A stretch of DNA of 22,881 bases. It comes from a virus. Position numbers and translations under genes: made by a program. Shown here one piece after another: positions 6,813-13,035 of this stretch; positions within the stretch are counted from its first letter, which is position 1, and every line of letters starts with the position of its first letter. The DNA lies in the IMG/VR virus record IMGVR_UViG_3300028571_000130, positions 1 through 22,881 of that record. One strand, given 5' to 3'. The notes below the pieces were generated by a model. It saw only the letters and a program-made list of their open reading frames with translations. It made no database searches and had not been told where the DNA came from.

Positions 6813-7208
6813 ATGAAAAAAATATTATTTATTCTAAGTGTTATCAGCACTACACTTCAAGCACAAACCACTGCCATCTATAGTTATATAGATCCAAAGC
6901 CATATGTCGAGTCATTTAACTCTTATAAAATTACTCGTATGTGTGATGAGCAAGTTGTTCTTAATAAAATTAAAAACACTGTAGCAGTTAAGTCTTCTAG
7001 CTATTCTAAAAACTGTGTTGGTAAAATATTCAAGATGAAGTTTAAAAGAAGAAAGACTCATTATGAAGTTATATCAGAGCAAAATAATGGTCAAGTAATG
7101 CTTATAGGCCAGTACAATAAATACAATATTCTTATAAGAGGCTTTACCTTATATATCGATTGGAAGACTAGAAAAATAAAAGTTATTGATATAGAAGATT
7201 TTGAATAG
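6813..7208 (+). CDS. Secreted protein of unknown function
   Basis: 131 aa. The N terminus is a classic signal peptide: Lys-Lys, hydrophobic core, and a likely cleavage site after LQA (about residue 17). The mature part has two cysteines (44 and 68), possibly a disulphide, and a basic, beta-rich C-terminal half. It follows thyA by 4 nt. A phage product exported to the periplasm or cell surface; no family recognised. Confidence 0.65.
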   Translation: MKKILFILSVISTTLQAQTTAIYSYIDPKPYVESFNSYKITRMCDEQVVLNKIKNTVAVKSSSYSKNCVGKIFKMKFKRRKTHYEVISEQNNGQVMLIGQYNKYNILIRGFTLYIDWKTRKIKVIDIEDFE

Positions 7209-7239
7209 TCTCCATATTTATAATAAAATTATTACAAAA

Positions 7240-7273
7240 GTTTTGTATTAATAATAACCGTTTCTTAAGATTA
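7240..7273 (+). promoter_or_regulatory. Weaker candidate promoter, TTTG-N20-TAAGATTA
   Basis: TTTG at 7242-7245, exactly 20 nt, then TAAGATTA at 7266-7273, a poorer match to the -7 element. It lies in the only gap before the holin-like gene, whose ATG is 6 nt further on. Confidence 0.5.
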
Positions 7274-7279
7274 TAATAC

Positions 7280-7711
7280 ATGTTTAGTGCAAAACTTTCC
7301 TGGCTAATAGCAGCTATATCAGCCTCAACGGCATATATGTTATCATATGTGCTTGATGTTACTTCAAACAATATAGAACAATACATGGCAGTGATAGCCG
7401 TTATGTTCATGGATGGATTCTTTGGAATCATTGCTGGAGTCAAACGAGAAGGATTCAAGACTTACAAAGCCATTCAAGTATTAAGAAATATATTTACGTG
7501 GGTTGTTATATTAACTGTTACGCTAATGGTAGAGAAAGGGTTTCACGGAACCAATTGGTTAAGTGAAGTTATCATAACTCCATTTTTAATATTCCAAATA
7601 ATCAGTGCTCTCAAAAATGCCTCTATGGCAGGGTTTATAAAAACCAAACTTCTAAACAATATACTTGATCAAATAGACAAGCATAAAGGAGAAAGATCCA
7701 TCAAAAAATAA
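7280..7711 (+). CDS. Holin-like membrane protein
   Basis: 143 aa with hydrophobic segments at about 5-25, 34-54, 72-85 and 93-110, then a basic tail. The layout, with MDGFFGIIAGVKREGF after the second segment, is like phage holins of the phi29/toxin-secretion type, which form the inner-membrane lesion that lets the endolysin reach the wall. A lytic transglycosylase is encoded at 11120. Holin assignment is by topology and general resemblance only. Confidence 0.65.
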   Translation: MFSAKLSWLIAAISASTAYMLSYVLDVTSNNIEQYMAVIAVMFMDGFFGIIAGVKREGFKTYKAIQVLRNIFTWVVILTVTLMVEKGFHGTNWLSEVIITPFLIFQIISALKNASMAGFIKTKLLNNILDQIDKHKGERSIKK

Positions 7712-7744
7712 ATTTGGTACTTCCAAATGATTACCCTATATTTA
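7711..7744 (+). promoter_or_regulatory. Phage promoter, leaderless type, with overlapping hairpin
   Basis: TTTG at 7713-7716, GTAC after it, 20-nt spacer, TATATTTA at 7737-7744. The ATG follows after four bases. ACCCTA-tatt-TAGGGT (7733-7748) is a perfect 6-bp inverted repeat over the -7 element, ending right before the ATG: an operator-like or RNA-hairpin feature not seen at the other promoters. Confidence 0.8.
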
Positions 7745-7748
7745 GGGT

Positions 7749-8165
7749 ATGAAAAAAATTAAAATTTACTTAGACGACGTACGCTCTCCAATCGATCACG
7801 AATGGAAAGTCGTTCGCAATTATGAACAATTCTGTGCTATTATTGAAGACTATGGCTTTGAAAACATCGAAGTTATTTCTTTAGACCATGATTTAGGAAA
7901 TACCGCAATGCAAGAGTATTTCAATAACGTTTCTCCAAACTTTACATTAGACTATAATAACATTACTGAAAAGACAGGAATGGATTGTACCAAATGGTTA
8001 GTTGAGCAATGGATGAATGGTAAACAATTAATAGACGTTGTAGTTCATTCAGCTAATCCAATTGGATCCGCTAATATGATGGGTTATATCAATAACTATC
8101 GAATGAATGTGCGTAAGCCTCAAAATTGTGTTAGAGTTAACATTCCGCATACTATAGATTCTTAA
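7749..8165 (+). CDS. Cyclic-phosphate-processing receiver-domain protein
   Basis: 138 aa. Receiver-like motifs IYLDDVRSP (Asp9, Asp10), SLDHDLG (45-50) and VVHSANPIGSANM (98-110) followed by YINNY match the family known as cyclic-phosphate processing receiver domain (cREC). That family is predicted, from comparative work, to handle 2',3'-cyclic phosphates in RNA repair or conflict settings. The conserved DHD and HSANP residues are intact. The domain needs the first ATG, which lies 4 nt after a -7 element, so a leaderless start is likely. It is followed by mutually exclusive hairpins and a separate promoter for the small protein and phosphoesterase. RNA-end repair is an inference. Confidence 0.8.
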   Translation: MKKIKIYLDDVRSPIDHEWKVVRNYEQFCAIIEDYGFENIEVISLDHDLGNTAMQEYFNNVSPNFTLDYNNITEKTGMDCTKWLVEQWMNGKQLIDVVVHSANPIGSANMMGYINNYRMNVRKPQNCVRVNIPHTIDS

Positions 8166-8178
8166 TAATGGAGTGGTT

Positions 8179-8241
8179 GCATATATTTGGAATATGCCAC
8201 GATAGTACGTCGCATATAGATTTATTAGATTTTTTTCTTTT
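8179..8241 (+). terminator. Possible terminator/attenuator with alternative hairpins
   Basis: GCATAT (8179-8184), ATATGC (8192-8197) and GCATAT (8212-8217) allow two exclusive stems. The downstream stem is extended by ACG/CGT and is followed by a T-run with one C (8230-8241). The T-run starts about 12 nt past the hairpin, so termination may be weak. Confidence 0.45.
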
Positions 8242-8256
8242 GAATAATCAAGAATT

Positions 8257-8290
8257 AATTTGGTACTTTCAAAAGAATAAATTATTTTTA
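8257..8290 (+). promoter_or_regulatory. Phage promoter, TTTG-N20-TATTTTTA
   Basis: TTTG at 8259-8262, GTAC, 20-nt spacer, TATTTTTA at 8283-8290 followed by AGTATA. The next ATG is at 8308. Confidence 0.82.
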
Positions 8291-8307
8291 AGTATAATAA
8301 AAAGAAA

Positions 8308-8478
8308 ATGGCAGCAACAAGTAAACATTATGGCGATATCGCTATCTGGGTTGAGAAAGTAATTAACTCCTCAGAAACTTACCAACAGTGTATAAGTGCA
8401 AAAAGATTAATGTATATCTTTGAATCTATGTTGGATAAAGATACTAAATTAGAGTACTATGATAAAAAGAATCTTTAA
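8308..8478 (+). CDS. Small protein of unknown function
   Basis: 56 aa, starts MAATSKHYGDIAIWVEKV. It begins 17 nt after the promoter's -7 element with the AAAGAAA leader typical here, which favours it over the longer ORF in another frame at 8168-8362 that runs through the promoter. Charged, helical, no family recognised. A 47-nt gap precedes the phosphoesterase. Confidence 0.6.
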   Translation: MAATSKHYGDIAIWVEKVINSSETYQQCISAKRLMYIFESMLDKDTKLEYYDKKNL

Positions 8479-8525
8479 ATTGGAGCTAAAGTTGCATATC
8501 ACAGTAAATTTGATGAAGTCAGAAA

Positions 8526-9125
8526 ATGAAATTAACAGCTAAAAATATTTGGTTCACTTCAGATACTCACTATGGACATAAAAACATTTGTAGAGGAGTA
8601 ACTAGCTGGAAGTCGGAAGATACAGCTGCACTAATAGCAGCTACTCGAGACTTTCCTACATTAGAAATCATGAATGAAACAATCGTTAGCAACATTAATA
8701 GTGTTGTTGCAGAAGACGATTGGTTAATACATTTAGGAGATTGGTCATTTGGAGGAATTGAAAACATTGATGCATTTCGCGATCAAATTGCATGTAAAAA
8801 TATAGTTTTGATTTTAGGCAACCATGACCATCATATTGAAGCTGATAAGTTTAGAATTCGCACAGCATTTACTCACGTAGCTCATTATGAAGAATTATCT
8901 GTTAATGAACATAAATTTGTGCTTTGTCATTATCCTATTATTTCTTGGAATGGAATGCGAAAGGGAGTGCATATGTTGCATGGGCATCAACATTTAAAAG
9001 GAGATGCTATACTTGGCCAGGGTAAGCGAATGGATATAGGAATGGATGGGTCAAAAGAATTTCGTCCTTATCACATTGAAGAGGTTGTCGGTCTTTTGAA
9101 AGATCGTATTTCAATTGAACCTTAA
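8526..9125 (+). CDS. Calcineurin-like metallophosphoesterase
   Basis: 199 aa, full set of two-metal phosphoesterase motifs: FTSDTHYGH (Asp13, His15), GDW (71-73), LGNHDHH (97-103), a histidine in CHYP (135) and HGHQH (152-156). Family members hydrolyse phosphomonoesters or diesters of nucleotides, nucleic acids or proteins; the substrate here cannot be read from sequence. The subfamily resembles small stand-alone phage phosphoesterases. The nearby cyclic-phosphate-processing protein suggests, without proving, a shared RNA-end or cyclic-nucleotide role. Confidence 0.9.
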   Translation: MKLTAKNIWFTSDTHYGHKNICRGVTSWKSEDTAALIAATRDFPTLEIMNETIVSNINSVVAEDDWLIHLGDWSFGGIENIDAFRDQIACKNIVLILGNHDHHIEADKFRIRTAFTHVAHYEELSVNEHKFVLCHYPIISWNGMRKGVHMLHGHQHLKGDAILGQGKRMDIGMDGSKEFRPYHIEEVVGLLKDRISIEP

Positions 9126-9150
9126 ATTTCTTTTGGAAATATTTAAAATA

Positions 9151-9184
9151 AATTTGGTACATTGAAAAGGATAACTTATCTTAA
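9151..9184 (+). promoter_or_regulatory. Phage promoter, TTTG-N20-TATCTTAA
   Basis: TTTG at 9153-9156, GTAC, 20-nt spacer, TATCTTAA at 9177-9184. Drives the ligase unit; ATG at 9208. A weak AT-rich inverted repeat (AAATTTC/GAAATATTT) sits just upstream. Confidence 0.8.
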
Positions 9185-9207
9185 TGTATAGACAAAAATT
9201 ATAAGAT

Positions 9208-10491
9208 ATGGATTTTAAATTGTTACAAAAGGTAGTTGATGAACTTAACTCAACTAATAGTACAAATGACAAAAAAGTCATTTTGGAAAAGTATAAAGAT
9301 GATGAGTTCATTAAAAAGGTATTGTATTATACATATAATCCATTTTACCAATATTATGTAACTCCAGCTAATTGTAAGAAATTAAATACATTACTTGATG
9401 TATCTGAATATGAATATAATCTTTTTGAATTGTTAGATGATCTTCGTAATCGAGAAGTAACTGGTCATAATGCCATTGGTATTGTAAATTCATTTTGTGC
9501 TACACATAAAGAGTATGCTGAATTAATTTATAAGATTATCGGTAAGGATTTGGAAATTAGAATGGGTGATAGTTTAATTAATAAAATTATTCCAAATTTA
9601 ATTCCAACCTTTGACGTTGCATTGGCAACTCCATTTGAAGATGTAGAAGTTGATTTTACAACCGACACTTGGTATGCGTCTAGAAAATTAGATGGAGTAA
9701 GATGTTTAGGCATTGTAGATGAAAATGGCAAAGTATCACTTTGGTCTCGTCAAGGCAATCAGTTTGAAACTCTTAAAAAGGTTGAAGATGAAATTGCTAG
9801 CTTAGGAATGAAGGATGTAGTGTTTGACGGAGAAATTTGTTTAACTAACAAAGACGGGTCAGATGACTTTCAAGGTATTATGAAACAAATTCGTAAGAAG
9901 GATCATACTATTGACAATCCTAAATATTTAATATTTGACATTGTTACAGGTCAAGAGTTTAGAGATAAGATAGGAGCTAGCAGTTATTCTTTAAGATACC
10001 ATGCTTTATGTAATTTAATTAAGGGTATGAAGTATTTAGAGTTGGTTAACCAGGATATCATCACAGAAACCGGCCACTTTACCGACTTAATGAAGGAGGC
10101 GGATAATAAGGGTTGGGAAGGATTGATCCTGCGTAAAAACCGTGTTTATGAAGGTAAACGCACTAAAAATATGCTTAAGTGTAAGTCATTTCACGACGCT
10201 GAGTATACAGTAATTGATTTAGAATATGGTCCTTTTAGAATGATTGAAAATGGATTGGAAATTACAAAAGATGTTTTATCCAATGTGGTAATTGAGCATA
10301 AAGGAAATAGAGTATCTGTTGGATCTGGATTTACTATTGAAGAGCGTGAGTTCTTTAAAGCTAATCCAAATGAAATACTTAATAAAGTAATTACCGTTAA
10401 ATATTTTGAAGAAACTCAAAACCAATCAGGTAATTATAGTTTAAGATTTCCGACAGTAAAGGTTATCCATGGCAATAAAAGAACTGTATAA
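9208..10491 (+). CDS. ATP-dependent DNA ligase
   Basis: Seals nicks in phage DNA using an enzyme-AMP intermediate. 427 aa, within the range for phage ligases. Motif I is SRKLDGVR with the adenylated lysine at 160; motif III region FDGEI (206-210); IFDI (242-245); motif IV EGLILRK (304-310); motif V MLKCK (322-326). An N-terminal helical domain (about 1-140) precedes the nucleotidyltransferase core, and an OB-fold-like region follows it. A T4 gp30-type role is likely; RNA ligase activity is less likely given the length and layout. The stop overlaps the next ATG by one base. Confidence 0.93.
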   Translation: MDFKLLQKVVDELNSTNSTNDKKVILEKYKDDEFIKKVLYYTYNPFYQYYVTPANCKKLNTLLDVSEYEYNLFELLDDLRNREVTGHNAIGIVNSFCATHKEYAELIYKIIGKDLEIRMGDSLINKIIPNLIPTFDVALATPFEDVEVDFTTDTWYASRKLDGVRCLGIVDENGKVSLWSRQGNQFETLKKVEDEIASLGMKDVVFDGEICLTNKDGSDDFQGIMKQIRKKDHTIDNPKYLIFDIVTGQEFRDKIGASSYSLRYHALCNLIKGMKYLELVNQDIITETGHFTDLMKEADNKGWEGLILRKNRVYEGKRTKNMLKCKSFHDAEYTVIDLEYGPFRMIENGLEITKDVLSNVVIEHKGNRVSVGSGFTIEEREFFKANPNEILNKVITVKYFEETQNQSGNYSLRFPTVKVIHGNKRTV

Positions 10492-10769
10492 TGGCTAAAA
10501 AGAAAAGAGAAACAGCTCCTCCAGAGAAAATGAAAAAGCCTACTTTTAAAGTAGGAGATACAGTAACAGTTACTTTTTTAAGTGCCGACTATGTATGTAA
10601 AATTATAGAGCTTAGACAAAATGGAGAGCGGTGGATTTATAAAGCACAATCAATTCACGACGGCACTAAGTATGTGCATATAGGAATAAATGGTTCTGAA
10701 AAGTTTGCGAATATTTGGACTATACCAAAAGAAAAAATAGTAGTAAATTTAGATGAAGTAGTAGAGTAG
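10491..10769 (+). CDS. Small basic protein of unknown function
   Basis: 92 aa. A lysine-rich N terminus leads into a beta-rich core starting FKVGDTVTVTFL, the look of a small SH3-like barrel. Coupled to the ligase gene by a one-base overlap. No family assigned. Confidence 0.6.
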   Translation: MAKKKRETAPPEKMKKPTFKVGDTVTVTFLSADYVCKIIELRQNGERWIYKAQSIHDGTKYVHIGINGSEKFANIWTIPKEKIVVNLDEVVE

Positions 10770-10799
10770 TATTTATTAACAATTAAAACAAAAACAATT

Positions 10800-11117
10800 A
10801 TGAAGCAATTTTGGTTAAAAGCAAAAGTGATCCTTAAACCGATAGGAAATTGGACACTATTCACAGTATCATGTTTATCAGCTTTTTGTTTTGGATATTA
10901 TTATCCAACGCTTAAAAAATTAATAAGTGATGAACCAGCAGTAGTAAAAGAAATTGTAGTTAAAGATTCTAAACAGTGTACTGTATCTGTTACGGATCGT
11001 GGAGAGTTGCTAATATTAGATCGTACTTCTGGCACTTTTGAAATGTATGCGGAGCCTGTAGGAATGTCAGTATTTAAAGCCTATGGAAATGTACTTACAT
11101 CTAACCAACCTAAATAA
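10800..11117 (+). CDS. Membrane-anchored small protein
   Basis: 105 aa. One hydrophobic segment at about 17-34 after a basic N terminus, then a beta-rich domain of about 65 residues that would lie outside the cytoplasm. It sits directly before the lytic transglycosylase (2-nt gap), so a lysis or envelope role is plausible, for example an inner-membrane spanin, but the domain lacks the long coiled coil usual in spanins. Confidence 0.6.
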   Translation: MKQFWLKAKVILKPIGNWTLFTVSCLSAFCFGYYYPTLKKLISDEPAVVKEIVVKDSKQCTVSVTDRGELLILDRTSGTFEMYAEPVGMSVFKAYGNVLTSNQPK

Positions 11118-11119
11118 GT

Positions 11120-11650
11120 ATGAAGACAAAAATAATTACAGTAGCGACGCTAATTGTAATTGCATTTGGAATTTTAACTTTAAATAAAAAATGCAATCCA
11201 ACTAATAGTGATCCATACTTGAGAAATGTTGATACGACTGAGATTGTTAATTCTAGTCCATCAATACAAATGTATTTCTTTATTAAGAAGTATGCAGACA
11301 AATATGACATTCCAGAAGCCTATGCGTTTTCTCTAGCTTATCAAGAAACGAGATATCAAGGTCCATTAGATTTGAAGTATAATCATAAACAGAAATCTTA
11401 TGCTGGTGCGTTAGGTCCTATGCAAATAATGCCTGCGACAGCAAAAATGATTAACGGCAAATCAGTGTCAGATCGTAAGCTAAGTTCTGACATTGCTTTA
11501 AATGTAGAAATTTCTATGAAGTTGTTACGTAGGTTACATAACAAGCATAAAAATTGGGGCTTGGTGTTTGGAGCGTATAATACTGGAAGACCTTGCATTA
11601 ATCAATATGCAAGGAATATTTTAAATAAACAGTATAACTGGGTAAGTTAA
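11120..11650 (+). CDS. Lytic transglycosylase (SLT fold), likely endolysin
   Basis: 176 aa. An N-terminal hydrophobic anchor or signal-arrest segment (about 5-21) precedes the SLT domain: catalytic Glu76 in YQETRY, GALGPMQIMPAT (96-107) and GAYNTG (151-156). The family cleaves the MurNAc-GlcNAc bond of peptidoglycan without water, leaving 1,6-anhydroMurNAc. With the holin-like gene at 7280 it is the best candidate for the lysis enzyme, though a virion-associated role cannot be excluded. It ends 8 nt before the tRNA cluster. Confidence 0.9.
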   Translation: MKTKIITVATLIVIAFGILTLNKKCNPTNSDPYLRNVDTTEIVNSSPSIQMYFFIKKYADKYDIPEAYAFSLAYQETRYQGPLDLKYNHKQKSYAGALGPMQIMPATAKMINGKSVSDRKLSSDIALNVEISMKLLRRLHNKHKNWGLVFGAYNTGRPCINQYARNILNKQYNWVS

Positions 11651-11658
11651 TCTAACTC

Positions 11659-11735
11659 GGATCATTAGCTCAGCTGGATAGAGCAACGGTTTTCTAAACC
11701 GTAGGTCTCAGGTTCGATTCCTGAATGGTCTACCA
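11659..11735 (+). tRNA. tRNA-Arg (anticodon TCT), CCA encoded
   Basis: Full cloverleaf: acceptor GGATCAT/ATGGTCT (one G.U at the end, one T.G inside), D-stem GCTC/GAGC, anticodon stem ACGGT/ACCGT around TTTCTAA, T-arm TCAGG-TTCGATT-CCTGA, discriminator A and an encoded CCA. It decodes AGA, a favoured Arg codon in AT-rich genomes. The other tRNAs in the cluster do not encode CCA. Confidence 0.93.
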
Positions 11736-11746
11736 AAAGAAATATT

Positions 11747-11766
11747 AAATTTCCAAAAGGAAATTT
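11747..11766. repeat. Inverted repeat overlapping a promoter -33 box
   Basis: AAATTTCC-AAAA-GGAAATTT, perfect 8-bp arms. The right arm covers three bases of the TTTG of the next promoter, so it could be an operator or a weak hairpin. A degenerate version (ATCC-AAAA-G) precedes the promoter at 13805. Confidence 0.6.
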
Positions 11767-11795
11767 GGTTTATAAAAAGTAATTAATTATATTTA
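11762..11795 (+). promoter_or_regulatory. Phage promoter in tRNA cluster, leaderless type
   Basis: TTTG at 11764-11767, 20-nt spacer, TATATTTA at 11788-11795; GTTT replaces GTAC after the TTTG, as at 13805. The ATG follows after three bases. It can also transcribe the downstream tRNAs. Confidence 0.8.
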
Positions 11796-11798
11796 AGT

Positions 11799-11924
11799 AT
11801 GGGAAGTAAGAAAGCAAATATAGAATGTCTTAAGCAGTGGATGGACACTTTGAAGACTAAGAAAAAAGAAGAAACACGTAAACCTGAAAGACACGTTAAG
11901 TCTAAGGGCTTTCATAAGCGTTAG
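11799..11924 (+). CDS. Very small basic protein inside the tRNA cluster
   Basis: 41 aa, about one third Lys/Arg (starts MGSKKANIECLKQWMD). A highly basic, helical peptide of the kind that binds RNA or ribosomes, but this is composition only. The ATG is three bases after a -7 element, so the mRNA would be leaderless and would run on into tRNA-Glu 13 nt after the stop. Confidence 0.6.
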   Translation: MGSKKANIECLKQWMDTLKTKKKEETRKPERHVKSKGFHKR

Positions 11925-11937
11925 TCTTTTAAAAGAT

Positions 11938-12009
11938 GCTCCGTTCGTCTAGGGGTTAGGACACATCCCTTTCACGGATGAAACACGGGTTCGATTCCCG
12001 TACGGAGTA
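11938..12009 (+). tRNA. tRNA-Glu (anticodon TTC)
   Basis: Acceptor GCTCCGT/ACGGAGT, D-arm GTC...GAC, anticodon stem CATCC/GGATG around CTTTCAC, T-arm CGGGT-family stem with TTCGATT loop, discriminator A. CCA not encoded. Confidence 0.93.
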
Positions 12010-12227
12010 CGCCAATGTGCAGCTGCAACCTGCTAAACGGTGAAGGAGGGTACCCAAGCCTCTGAAAAAGTAGAAACAACATCTCCCCAGTTTCTTGTCT
12101 CGTGCACGGGAAGGATTTATAAGGAGGTTGAGATTGTATAACGTTTATCTTTTGTAATACGACAATAAACAGAAAAAGGTAGTAGTTCGTGGGAGAGCAC
12201 CTACTTTAAAAATAGCGATCCCACCAA
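12010..12227 (+). other. Non-coding stretch between tRNA-Glu and tRNA-Leu
   Basis: 218 nt without a plausible ORF inside the tRNA cluster, so it is transcribed with the tRNAs. It holds GCAGCTGC and GGGTACCC palindromes, a long-range GTGCA/TGCAC match, and TAAGGAGGT at 12120-12128, a perfect Shine-Dalgarno-like sequence with no start codon after it. Its right end (12179-12226) looks like a damaged tRNA. Could be an unrecognised structured RNA or the debris of lost tRNA genes. Confidence 0.5.
12179..12226 (+). pseudogene. Possible tRNA remnant
   Basis: TAGTTC-GTGGGA-GAGC followed by ACCTACTTT is close to the D-arm and 5' anticodon stem of a tRNA-Ala-like gene, and the segment ends in TCCCACCA. 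The anticodon stem does not close properly, and T-arm and 5' acceptor are missing. GTGGGA (12189-12194) can also pair with TCCCAC (12219-12224). Confidence 0.4.
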
Positions 12228-12312
12228 GCTTGGATGGTGGAATAGGTAGACACGCAGGACTTAAAATCCTGTAGCCATTGTGGCTGTGTGGGTTCGATTC
12301 CCGCTCCGAGTA
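12228..12312 (+). tRNA. tRNA-Leu (anticodon TAA)
   Basis: Acceptor GCTTGGA/TCCGAGT, anticodon stem CAGGA/TCCTG around CTTAAAA, a long class II variable arm as expected for Leu, T-arm GTGGG-TTCGATT-CCCGC, discriminator A. CCA not encoded. Reads UUA, the main Leu codon in AT-rich genes. Confidence 0.92.
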
Positions 12313-12324
12313 CTTTTAAATATC

Positions 12325-12398
12325 GCTCCTGTAGCTCATTCGGTTAGAGCAACTGACTCATAATCAGTAGGTGCCTGGTTCGATTCCATGCGGGAGCA
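12325..12398 (+). tRNA. tRNA with anticodon CAT, elongator Met-like
   Basis: Acceptor GCTCCTG/CGGGAGC, D-stem GCTC/GAGC, anticodon stem ACTGA/TCAGT around CTCATAA, discriminator A, CCA not encoded. The C11-type D-stem and absence of three G:C pairs below the anticodon mark it as an elongator; it looks like Bacteroidota tRNA-Met, though an Ile type read with lysidine is possible. The T-stem CCTGG/CCATG has one C-T mismatch. Confidence 0.9.
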
Positions 12399-12407
12399 CA
12401 AATATAT

Positions 12408-12479
12408 AGCGGGTCGGAGAAATGGTAACTTGTTGGGCTCATAACCCAAAGATGGTTGGTTCGATTCCAACACCCGCTA
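12408..12479 (+). tRNA. tRNA with anticodon CAT and initiator hallmarks
   Basis: Acceptor AGCGGGT/ACCCGCT, anticodon stem TTGGG/CCCAA around CTCATAA, T-arm GTTGG-TTCGATT-CCAAC, discriminator A. Three consecutive G:C pairs next to the anticodon loop and A11:U24 in the D-stem are the usual marks of initiator tRNA. The first pair is A1:U72, not the bacterial C1xA72 mismatch. The D-stem is weak (GAGA/ACTT). Either a phage initiator tRNA or a Met tRNA that resembles one. Confidence 0.85.
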
Positions 12480-12655
12480 CTAATAGTAAACCAGCTTCTC
12501 TAAGTGCAAGATTTGTATGTTTATTAACTTAAACATAACCCCTGTATCACTGTAATAAGCACCAAGGTAATAGGTGCAGGAATTAAAAGGATAAGAAAGA
12601 GAGAATAATTAAGGCAGCGATGGCATATACGTTGATCTAACTGGAGCTATTAAAT
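12480..12655 (+). other. Non-coding stretch after the tRNA cluster
   Basis: About 175 nt with no plausible ORF. It has a perfect hairpin TATGTTTA-ttaact-TAAACATA (12516-12537) and a smaller one GCACC/GGTGC (12559-12577). No T-run follows either, so they are not typical terminators. Possibly the structured 3' end of the tRNA precursor or a small RNA. Confidence 0.45.
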
Positions 12656-12656
12656 T

Positions 12657-12690
12657 AATTTGGTACTTACAAAAGAATATATTATTTTTA
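12657..12690 (+). promoter_or_regulatory. Phage promoter, TTTG-N20-TATTTTTA, with nested TATAAATA
   Basis: TTTG at 12659-12662, GTAC, 20-nt spacer, TATTTTTA at 12683-12690. Directly downstream, 12693-12700 reads TATAAATA, identical to the T4 late promoter core. Confidence 0.8.
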
Positions 12691-12707
12691 AGTATAAATA
12701 AAAAGAT

Positions 12708-13025
12708 ATGAAAACACAATTAATGATTGCAGGTCTTGCAATAGCTTTATCTAGTTGTTCAGTTGATAAAGAAATTATCAGTAAATCTGAATTTGTAAAA
12801 TGGTCAACAAAAAATGATACCATATTCTATAATAACAAGCCAGCAGCATATTATGATCACTCAGAATATGAATTGAATCCTGGACACGGTAAGTATGCTA
12901 AGCCAATTCAAGAGTTGTCTATTACTCAATTAAGTTTTGATGTTAAGACTGATGAGTTAATTAAATTTGTGCATACTCTGCACCCTAGACAAAAAGTAGA
13001 AATAGTTGTTCCACGTCATTATTAA
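12708..13025 (+). CDS. Predicted lipoprotein
   Basis: 105 aa. Signal sequence with lipobox LSSC (Cys17), then a polar domain of about 88 residues with no recognised family. Predicted to be lipid-anchored in the host envelope, where phage lipoproteins often block superinfection or serve lysis; neither is shown here. It starts 17 nt past the promoter's -7 element. Confidence 0.72.
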   Translation: MKTQLMIAGLAIALSSCSVDKEIISKSEFVKWSTKNDTIFYNNKPAAYYDHSEYELNPGHGKYAKPIQELSITQLSFDVKTDELIKFVHTLHPRQKVEIVVPRHY

Positions 13026-13035
13026 TTTATAAGTT

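Noticed and set aside
8168-8362. 64-aa ORF on the + strand
   Set aside because: It runs through a hairpin/T-run region and a consensus promoter, and overlaps the better-supported 56-aa gene at 8308 in another frame.
12010-12227. Group I intron or hammerhead ribozyme in the tRNA cluster
   Set aside because: Both flanking tRNAs are intact and no recognisable ribozyme core was found by eye.
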